This document shows, in pieces, positions 56,010 through 64,000 of a DNA stretch of 64,000 nt (its first letter is position 1; each line of letters opens with the position of its first letter). A program made the translations under genes and the position numbers. Where the stretch lies: contig CM061106.1 in assembly GCA_030770545.1 (NCBI GenBank), forward strand, positions 14,557,001 to 14,621,000, in the 5' to 3' direction. The notes below the pieces were generated by a model. It was not told where the DNA came from. It searched no databases and worked only from the letters and a program-made list of their open reading frames with translations. The DNA comes from Macropodus opercularis (taxonomy: Eukaryota > Chordata > Actinopteri > Anabantiformes > Osphronemidae).

Positions 56010-57150
56010 ACTGGAGGAGACAGGAGTCGGCCACCAATCGTAGGGTCGGCGGTTCGATTCACGGCTCCTCTGGACTCAAAGCTGTTCCCAGTGAATGAAT
56101 GTGTCTAAAAGTGCTACGAGACAGGAAAAGACAACATTAACCTGTATTGATCCCACACTGGGGAAATGTCCACGTTAACGCAGTGTAGCGAGAACAAAAG
56201 ACTAGAGGGTCTCATGTACCATTTAAAAATGTAAAAGTAGAAAAGTATTGCGTCCGTAAGTCGACTCGGTGACCACCGCTACTGGCCGGGTTTGGAAGGC
56301 TGGTTCGCCCATGACGGGTAAGATCCCACCTCAAACCCCGGGACGACCTAAGGCAGGCACAGTCACGATAACCTGGGAGGCTGTTTTCTCTGACGCGCCA
56401 GGCACATGCCCCCAAAACACGACAACACGGAGACGGTGGTGGGTAGGGCCGCCATCGTCTCTGTGCCAAGTGGTGTTCAAAGGAACGGGCAAAGGAACGT
56501 GTGAGGGAATCCAACAACAGCCTCTTAGCCGCTAGTGGTGCGTTAACATGGAAGGCTGGTTCGCCCATGACGGTAAGATCCCACCTCAAACCCCGGGACG
56601 ACCTAAGGCACAGTCACGATTGTTTGAAGTCAGGACTTACGAGCCTCAGGAGACAGGAGTCGTCCACCAATCGTAGGGTCGGCGGTTCGATTCCCGGCTC
56701 CTCTGGATTTTGATTGACTGGACTGACTATGAGTCCACTCAGTGACCTCCAGGTTTGGAAGGCTGGTTCGCCCGTGACGGGTAAGATTCTTAAAACCCGG
56801 AGGCACAGTCACGATAACCTGTGAGGCCGTTGTTTCACACCAGGCACTTGCCCCCAAAACATGACAAGTCGGGACTTACAATCCTCAGGAGACAGGAGTC
56901 GTCCACCAATCGTAGGGTCGGCGGTTCGATTCCCAGCTCCTCTGGACTCTGGTTGATTTGTTCTTTAGACACTGAAGGCTGACAGTTGTTCCCAGTGTGT
57001 GAATGTGTCTCAAAGTGCTGCATGAGTCCACTCAGTGACCTCCAGGTTTGGAAGGCTGGTTCGCCCGTGACGGGTACGATTCTTAAAACCCGGAGGCACA
57101 GTCACGATAACCTGTGAGGCCGTTGTGTCACACCAGGCACATGCCCCCCA
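56010..57150. repeat. Dispersed tRNA-like repeats in a composite cluster
   Basis: AATCGTAGGGTCGGCGGTTC followed by GATTC and GGCTCCTCTGG occurs at about 56,037, 56,669 and 56,909. GGTTCGATTCC is a good RNA polymerase III B box. A second motif, GGAAGGCTGGTTCGCCC, with CACAGTCACGATAACCTG downstream, alternates with it four times (about 56,294, 56,550, 56,757, 57,049). The mix looks like nested insertions or a tandem composite. Around 56,140-56,170 there is also a reversed LINE 3' end (TTGATCCCACACTGGGGAAA). Confidence 0.6.
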
Positions 57151-57339
57151 GCCCAGCCTGCTCCCCCAGCTTCCTCCATCAGAGTGACTGTGCTGCTGTG
57201 TTTGGTAGTTTGGTGTCATCAGGTGCTCGCTAACGTGTTGTCAGGCGTCTGCCTCGTGCATTTATAGAAGAAACCTTTAACTGGTATAAGGCTGCTCCTA
57301 AATGAATGGACTGAACTCAAGTTCAGTGGTGACGTTTCT

Positions 57340-57600
57340 AGACTGGCTGCTACTGAGGAGCCTCACTGCTGCCTCACAGCAACAAGGAGCCGGGTTGGAT
57401 TCCCGGGTGGCCCAGGTGCTTTTCTGTGAGGAGTTTGCATGTTCTCCTCGTGTCGGTTTCCTCCCACAGTCCAAAGACATGCAGTCAGTTAACTGGAGAC
57501 TCTAAACTGAGTGACTGTTTGTTCCTCTCTGCCTGTATGTGGTTCTGTGATGGACTGGCGACCTGTCCAGGCTAAACCCTGCTGCTCGCCCACATAGAAA
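57340..57600 (+). repeat. Fish tRNA-derived dispersed repeat (SINE-like)
   Basis: Contains CTGCTGCCTCACAGCAACAA, GGATTCCCGGGTGGCCC, GAGTTTGCATGTTCTCC, CCTCCCACAGTCCAAAGACA and GTGATGGACTGGCGACCTGT in the order found in a very abundant fish repeat with a tRNA-like head. Family name not assigned. Confidence 0.6.
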
Positions 57601-57689
57601 GTTAGAAAGGTGCTTTATTCAAGCCACAGCACAGCGTCCAGCAGAAACCAGTGACAGCCGCCACCCTTAAAGCGGGTGAGCGGCTGAAG

Positions 57690-58140
57690 ATGAGTGCCCC
57701 CTTCCTCCCTCCCTCCCTCCCTCCCGCCTCAGCACCCACTTCACTCTCCAGGTGAGTGACCTCTGCTGAGCCGTCCACCCCTTCAGGGAGGCGGCGGCTC
57801 ATCGGGATGTTACCTGTGTTGTTCGAGCCACGGGAGTCACGGTGTGAACATAAAGGTGTCAAGGTTCCTGGGGTGAGTTGTACTGACTGTACCCTACATG
57901 AGTGGAGGCCAGGGGTGTCGTGGACCTCTCTGTTTGGTAGGTCTGCACGGTTTGGTCCAGAAGAGTCTGGTTGTTAGTGTAGAAGTTGTAGGTGAAAACT
58001 TAGGTAGTTCAAGTTGTTATTCAAGCCACGTTAGGGCGTCACTGAAGGTGACGTGTACATTCGTACTGAAATGTGGAGATTTGTCAATTTCCATGTTTGT
58101 ACTTGTAGGTTTGATCAGTGTTAGGTTGTTTTATTATTAG
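57690..58140. other. Unassigned sequence with a CCCT microsatellite
   Basis: A short (CCTC)n run at about 57,703-57,725. Open frames nearby show no resemblance to a gene family. Confidence 0.3.
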
Positions 58141-58159
58141 CATTTATTATGTTAATATC

Positions 58160-58330
58160 AGTGGCTTGTTTATCTTAGTAGTTTTTAATTTTATTTTAGT
58201 GAGTTGTTTATTTTAGTGGCTTGTTTATTTTAGTAGGTTGTTTATTTTAGTTGCTTGTTTATCTTAGTGACTTGTTTATTTTCGTAAGTTGTTATTTTAG
58301 TAGGTTGTTTATTTTAGTAGGTTGTGTTTG
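58160..58330. repeat. ~20-bp AT-rich minisatellite
   Basis: About eight imperfect copies of TTGTTTATTTTAGTAGGTTG. Confidence 0.7.
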
Positions 58331-59035
58331 TAGGCTGAGTTACCAAACAGAGCGGTCAAAGACAGACTAATTTCCAAATTCATATCTACATTTTACTAAA
58401 TTCAGGTGTTTAATTAATCACCTGCCATTTTCTAAATTTCCTTTTATTTTCTGGTATTTACATCTGGATCTGACACACAACGTAGAAGATAGCACCTTTG
58501 TTCAAACCCACACGTGTTTTAACTACAGTATCGTAGTAATAAATCCACTAGACTGAAGTGAATAGAATATTAACACGTATCGTTCACATATAAATACTCA
58601 TAAATACTAATACAGTAACTGCATTCAGCCTGTGGCTTCACCAAACGTTAGCTGTGTTTGCTTGTGATGCTTTTCCAGGTTTGACCGTAACCTCTAGCAG
58701 TTGCTCCCTTTACATGTTTATTGTTTATTGTCAGTCACATGTTCCAGCACTTTCACTCACATGAAACACGGGTGGGTTCTGACAGAACGTGCTCTCTTCT
58801 AAGTTCTGCATCAGACTCAGATGTAAATATCTGGAAGTATGATTAAAAGCAGAATCGTGACCTGGTAGTTGTGAATGGGCTCCATTGGTTAATGAGGTAA
58901 TGAACTGAGTTGGATAAAGGAATTAGCTTCGCTGTTTCGGCGGCCGGCCACCTGCAGTGCAGTCCTTACATTCTGCCTGGGCTACAGAACACCTGTTCAC
59001 ACCTGACTCAAAAATCAAATGTCACCACGAGGCAC
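58331..59035. other. Unassigned sequence
   Basis: AT-rich, no recognisable gene or repeat. Confidence 0.3.
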
Positions 59036-59039
59036 CTGA

Positions 59040-60330
59040 AAACCTCAGACGGAGGTCAGGGTTCGGCCTTTGGGTTGCGTCACTGGGCGCAACCACGCTC
59101 GCATGGCCACACCAGTGAAAAGGGGGTCTGGGCCGTCAGCTTAGCGCCACCCGGCGGTCGTTGGGAACCGCCTCCGGGAGAGGCCATGGAGGAGGACTGT
59201 TGGTCGGCCTCGAGAAAACAGACGCCGGGACGGAGACGCTCAGGGGTGGAGTCACTGAATTACATTTTTTGGTTAAATACTGATCAATAGTTTGACTTCT
59301 CATCCACACAAGTCATAAACAGTAACTTCACTTTATGACAACCCATGATTTCATTTGACAAAAAGATTTACGGTTCACTGTGTGCATCTCCATAATTAAA
59401 AACACAGTGTTTGCCTTTTTCTGGCAGTCTATGATCACAGTGCTTAGCAAACGCTGCCCCTCAGGTCGCTGCAGTGCAGAAATACCAGTTGTAATGAACT
59501 GACTTAGTTCCTCCTGTTTCTGTTCAGTGTCATTTCATCCAGGAACAGCACTGGGAACTTTTAAGCACAGTAAAAACTGAACATTTCACTCACTCTAATG
59601 TAGAAACACACATCAAGTGTATTGCACAACAGTAGCATCTTTTTCAGTGCATCACCTCCGAGTCCCTCGTTTCTGGGAAAGTCTGTGTCAGGGTTGAGGC
59701 GGAGGAGAGTTCGGCCAATAGTCGAACCTCAGATTCAGGAGGAACGGCGGTGTGAGAATGGGCTCCTCCAGATCTGAGGCCATCGTCCCGACCGGAAACG
59801 GGCGGCTAGTTGTTGTTAGAGGACGCTTCCTGCTCCAAGTGCAGGAGTTAAGCATCTTTTGGTCTCGTTCACCAGCGAGAGAACGAGCGCGAGACTGACG
59901 GACGGTGGAGGAGGGGCTGAGCCCAAGGGCAAAGCTCTCAGTTCACCCGTCGAGCTACGTTCCTTCTCTCTAAGGTCATGACCTTTGATTCATGACCAAA
60001 AGAACAGGCCGCGGCTCCTCCGCGTGGAGGGGAGCGTTGGGGTAGAGTTGGGGTTTGCTGACGGCTCGGCATCAGGTTTGGATGCCTCCTGGATCCCTTC
60101 CAGGTCAGGGATTCCAGGAAAGACCCGCGGGAAGAGGCCTGTGATCCCCCCGGTGATCTGGGGGTGGCCAGCGAGTGGGACTGGGGTCAGGGCCACGGTG
60201 ACCAATTGGAAAACTCGAACAACACAAGCAACATCCAGGTGGGCCTCCGCCTCCCTGAGGGGGCCAACGGCTCTGCAGAGGTCAGGGGTGGGGGGCGAGG
60301 TGGGGGCGAAGTGAGGGCTAGGTGGGGGCG
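59040..60330 (+). mobile_element. RTE/Rex-type LINE remnant (clade unsure)
   Basis: Collinear plus-strand remnants. 59,170-59,240 reads GEAMEEDCWSASRK, the linker between endonuclease and reverse transcriptase in a common fish LINE. 59,755-59,900 has SEAIVPTGNGRLVV, LLQVQELSIF and SPARERARD, matching the RT C-terminal region. 59,915-60,010 has LSPRAKLSVHPSSYVPSL. 60,010-60,200 keeps pieces such as GCTCCTCCGCGTGGAGGGGA and GATGCCTCCTGGA. Internal deletions and frameshifts throughout. 59,250-59,640 has no recognisable part of it. Confidence 0.6.
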
Positions 60331-60810
60331 TGTGCTCCTGCTCCTCCTCTTCCTCCTCCTCCTCCTCCTCCTCCTCTCCTCATTGAGCTCTCCTCCTCCT
60401 CTGTCTCCCTCACTTTGTTCTCTCCACCTCCCTCTCTCCCTCCCTTACAAAGAGAGAGAGGGAGGTGGAGAAGGAACAACCCCCTTCTCCTCCCCCTCCC
60501 TCACTTTGAGCTCTCCACCTCCCTCTCTCTTTCAATGTGAGGGAGAGAGAGAGGGAGGTGGAGAAGGAACAACCCCTTCTCCCCCCCCTCCCTCACTTTG
60601 AGCTCTCCACCTCCCTCTCTCTTTCAATGTGAGGGAGAGAGAGAGGGAGGTGGAGAAGGAACCACCCCTTCTCCTCCCCCTCCCTCACTTTGAGCTCTCC
60701 ACCTCCCTCTCTCCCTCCCTCACATTGAGAGAGAGAGGGAGGTGGAGAAGGAACAACCCCCTTCTCCTCCCCCTCCCTCACTTTGAGCTCTCCAGGTGGA
60801 GCAACCCACC
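60330..60810. repeat. Polypyrimidine/polypurine hairpin array
   Basis: After a (CCT)n run, three to four ~118-bp units alternate a pyrimidine block (AGCTCTCCACCTCCCTCTCT) with its near-complement (GAGAGGGAGGTGGAGAAGGA), so each unit can fold on itself. Confidence 0.85.
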
Positions 60811-60879
60811 CTCTTTCTCCCTCATTGTAAATAGTTATAAATAGACCCCCCACATCAAGCTCCCTACCTCTTTACTCCC

Positions 60880-61060
60880 CCTCCTGGACAATGAAGCCCC
60901 CCCTCCTGGACAATGAAGCCCCCCTCCTGGACAATGAAGCCCCCCGACAATGAAGCCCCCCCCCTCCTGGACAATGAAGCCACCCCCTCCTGGACAATGA
61001 CGCCCCCCTCCTGGACAATGACGCCCCCCTCCTGGACAATGACGCCCCCCCCATGTATAT
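60880..61060. repeat. 19-21 bp minisatellite
   Basis: About nine copies of CCCTCCTGGACAATGAAGCC, with the last three reading GACGCC. Confidence 0.85.
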
Positions 61061-62360
61061 AGTTAATAAAGTTAAGAGCATGACTGGCTTGTTTCCGTGG
61101 CTTCTTTCTTGTGGTGCAGCTTCAGCTCAGGTTCCAGGTGAAACACTAAGCAGAGCTTTAAGCAGAGCTGCTCTATGTTGGACTCTGCTCGTCTGCAGAG
61201 CTTAAAGTCAGACGCCTCTTGGTTGAAACAGAAACGTCTCTTCACAGCACACGGACTCTAACCCTGGGATGATCTTCCACAGTGTTTGCATTAACGCTTG
61301 GACTCTACAGATGAGCCTAAAGAAACAAATCTAAGGGTCGTGGTGGTTACAGTGGCCGACGGTTGTAATATTCATCGCTAATAACCGTTTGTGCCCCGAC
61401 TCCATCTTAACATGACAAGACTGGTGTAACGATATGTTGGCGACAAACAAAAAAATGAGAAAACAAGTAAGAACAAAGACTTTTACTGAACTCAGTACAA
61501 ATGGTTTCAACTTTTTTTGGCAAGACTAAAACACAAGGAAGCTTCAGACCCAAAAATATGGTTTCACAGGAATCTGATTCCTGCTCCATCACACATCCTG
61601 TAAACACAAGGAGAGGTGTATTTTATCACCGTCGTCATAGCAACCCTAGATCCTCTCCCACTGAATCGATGTCGTTGCGTTTATGGTTACTGTGCGTGTC
61701 TCGTGACTGTTAGTGTTGTAGCTTTTGTTACTTCAAGGATTCTGCTTTACAGGGTATTTATATATTATATATTTTTAAAAAATAATATATATTTTTACAG
61801 GCAGATTGTCTGCACAGATCTTTTCAGCATCCCTTTACATTCCCTTGACTTAGTGGGACTTAAATATGTTGAAATGACACTTTCGCTCATTGGGCCAAGG
61901 ATGAGGTGCATCCTGAACGGGTCCTTGGTCTGTCTCTAAGACATTCACACCTACCTTTAGAGTCCCCCCCGTGTTCCTCTTGTCATTGTCAAGTCATTGC
62001 TGCTGAGCTTTAAAGGGACACTAGGCTCAACACAGCTGTGACTCTTAGTCAGCCTGGCTACAGAGCTGAAAGAAACCTGGGGTTGTTTTGATTTTCCTCA
62101 ATTAATGATGTATAATATGAGCTTCTAGCAGCACAAAGTGCTTTTTATGTAGTATTAAACTGTCTTTCCATGCTGGGCAGGATTCACCTCATTGGTTGGA
62201 CGCCATTGTCTTTCTAGTTTCCGGGTCCTGTGCTTAAGGCGGATCTGAGTTGGACCATGGAGCCAACTTGCTCTGATTCACTGGCTTCTCCTTAAATCTG
62301 ACAACAGCATCATCAGATAAACATCTGCTGTAGTAGAACTTCTTTCCAGCTGTTGTCAGG
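61061..62360. other. Unassigned sequence
   Basis: No gene recognised. 62,100-62,215 is similar to 11,230-11,345. Confidence 0.3.
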
Positions 62361-62383
62361 TGTGTTATGGTCAATTCAACAGT

Positions 62384-62960
62384 TAGTGAGAAATGGTCAG
62401 ATAACAGAGGGTTTGGGGGAGAACTGCAGTGTTGAGACAGTTACTGTCAACATCTACATGAATGTTAAAGTCGCCCACTACAATCACTTTATCTGTGCTG
62501 AGGACTAAGTCACATAAAAGCTCTGAACATTCAGTGCAGAACTCTGAATATGGACCAGGAGGACGGTAGACGAAGCAGAACACAACTGGTTTCTGGGTTT
62601 TACAGGCTCAGAGTGAGGCTCTAATGAATTAGAGCTGTTTAGGTCTAGGAGTCATTAATAGATCTGAGCTATAGATGCTGCTGCTCCTCCACCTTTACCT
62701 GAGCTTCTAGGAACATGATGGTTGATGTGACTGGTTGGAGTCGACTCATTCAGACGAACGTATTCATCCTGCTGCAGCCAGGTTTCAGTGAGACTGAATA
62801 AATCTATGTGATGGTTGTTGATCAAGTCATTTATTAACAGACATCTGATATTTAAGAGAGCACATTTAATTCTTTTATTGTTACTTTGTTCTGTGTTGAT
62901 GTTTATTAAATTCCTGTTAATCGTTCTGTCGTTGTCAGAGATGTTCCAACTAAGACGGAT
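62384..62960 (-). mobile_element. L2-type LINE, endonuclease-domain remnant
   Basis: The minus strand reads LLINDLINNHHIDLFSLTET and LQQDEYVRLNESTPTSH, then after stops and frameshifts FVYRPPGPYSEFCTECSELL and DKVIVVGDFNIHVDVDSN. YRPP and GDFN are core motifs of the APE-type endonuclease of L2 elements. Truncated at both ends. Confidence 0.75.
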
Positions 62961-63528
62961 TCAGTCAGACACAGAGTAAGGTTCAAATAATTAAACATGA
63001 ATTTATTCTCAGTGGTGAGATGAGAAATATGCAAAGGCAGGCAAACGAATCACATCATTTTAAGGACTTGATCTGTGTTGATAAGAACATGAGCCCAACT
63101 AGGCTAAGTAACATAGTATTTCTAAAAGCAGCTCTGTTCACTCCCTGAGTCATTACATCACAGTGGGGGTAGAGACTTGAAGAAAATGGGTCCCACACAT
63201 CAGGCACACGTTTCCAAGCATGGAGCTGCTGAGGAGACCAACTTATCTTCACAAGTTTTGTTAGATACAAAACAACAACCCAAAACCAAATGAGCTAAAT
63301 AATGACACATTTCTGGAAACCTGTTGAATTATCAGCGTGCGCATGATGTACCCACAATAGGCCAGACCTGGTGAGGTCAAAGGGTCACCAAAGGTACGCG
63401 AAGGCTTTTCTGTCAAGTCTATATTCTACATGTTCATCTGTCAGATGAATATAAGTCCTCAGATGTAACTACCTGGAAATAAAAGCCGAAATGTCGGTGG
63501 CGCTTCTTCCAGGTGAGGTTGTCTGAGA
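62961..63528. other. Unassigned sequence
   Basis: No gene or repeat recognised. Confidence 0.3.
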
Positions 63529-63612
63529 GTTGAATCACGGTAACTGGACGTCTTCCTTTGCAGCAGATCTACGACTACAGCAAAGGAAGACGTCCAGTCG
63601 TCATGATTCAAC
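63529..63612. repeat. 84-bp imperfect hairpin (33-bp arms)
   Basis: Arms 63,529-63,561 and 63,580-63,612 share TGGACGTCTTCCTTTGC and its complement exactly, with four or five mismatches in the outer part, around an 18-base loop. It could be the remnant of a small inverted-repeat element. Confidence 0.7.
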
Positions 63613-64000
63613 TTTCACACAGGAGCTGAAACCTGGCAAATTTAAAGGACTGTTCTACACAGGACAGTGCTCTGAAATAAAAATCTATAGATAACATGTT
63701 TAGCACTTCCCATCAACATGTTCTAAAGCTGTTTAAGTGGTTTAAAGCGCTATTACAATTAAACATGGAGGGAAGAAAGCACATCTGCTATAATACACAG
63801 TGTGACATGAAGAGTAACTACACAAACCGAAATAATACCAATATTATAATTATATGTGATTATTATATAAAACTACCATTATTCTAATAAAGATAACTGT
63901 CCAGTCCTCTGCCTCCTTTTCCTACAGGGTTTCAGTCACAACCTCACCTGCTCAGTGTTTCCAGCGTACAGACCTGCTGGTCACGTCAGGAACAGAAGAA
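63613..64000. other. Unassigned sequence at the right window edge
   Basis: No gene or repeat recognised. Confidence 0.3.

Noticed and set aside
56669..56700. tRNA gene (GGTTCGATTCC B box)
   Set aside because: No acceptor stem, anticodon arm or A box could be fitted; the motif recurs within a dispersed repeat.

Overview
This window looks like vertebrate genomic DNA, most likely from a ray-finned (teleost) fish. It has short exons with GT/AG splice sites, calsyntenin, axonemal dynein, ubiquitin-specific protease and ABO-type glycosyltransferase exons, and a typical fish repeat load: Tc1, hAT, L2-type and RTE/Rex-type LINEs, a Penelope-like element and tRNA-like dispersed repeats. Nearly every recognisable gene is partial or frameshifted. 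The region reads as a duplicated, satellite-rich, decaying segment, such as subtelomeric, pericentromeric or sex-linked DNA; that last point is inference.

Layout. 1-8,075: two joined duplicons. Duplicon A (1-5,125, genes inverted) carries an ABO-like fragment, a proline-rich ORF and the calsyntenin tail. Duplicon B (5,126-8,075) carries a USP catalytic core on the minus strand. 8.8-10.3 kb: a third, diverged partial copy of A. 10.3-11.1 kb: a tandemly duplicated 63-nt exon. 12.2-14.2 kb: TAG-rich microsatellite, then 79-bp and 149-bp tandem repeats. 14.3-26.9 kb: a 12.6-kb minisatellite of 30-31 bp units with a 5-6 kb higher-order duplication. 26.9-31.4 kb: six full copies of a 709-718 bp unit, each with the same 58-codon ORF. 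31.5-32.4 kb: hAT transposase remnant. 32.6-34.6 kb: decayed dynein heavy-chain exons. 36.0-38.6 kb: decayed calsyntenin exons. 37,447-42,477: second copy of A. 43.1-45.8 kb: L2 LINE, extra USP fragments and a Penelope-like element. 45,812-49,557: second copy of B. 49.6-50.7 kb: Tc1 remnant. 51.5-53.8 kb: an open 90-codon exon followed by ~611-bp tandem copies of its 3' part and intron. 54.8-55.8 kb: Lys/Glu-rich ORF and polypurine tract. 56-64 kb: dispersed repeats, LINE remnants, minisatellites and hairpins.

No pathway links these genes. What unites the window is duplication: inverted and direct segmental copies flanking long tandem arrays, and three separate arrays in which an exon-like piece with AG/GT boundaries is amplified together with its intron. 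The strongest candidates for something undescribed are the six-copy 58-codon ORF array and its distant relationship to the 611-bp array about 22 kb away.
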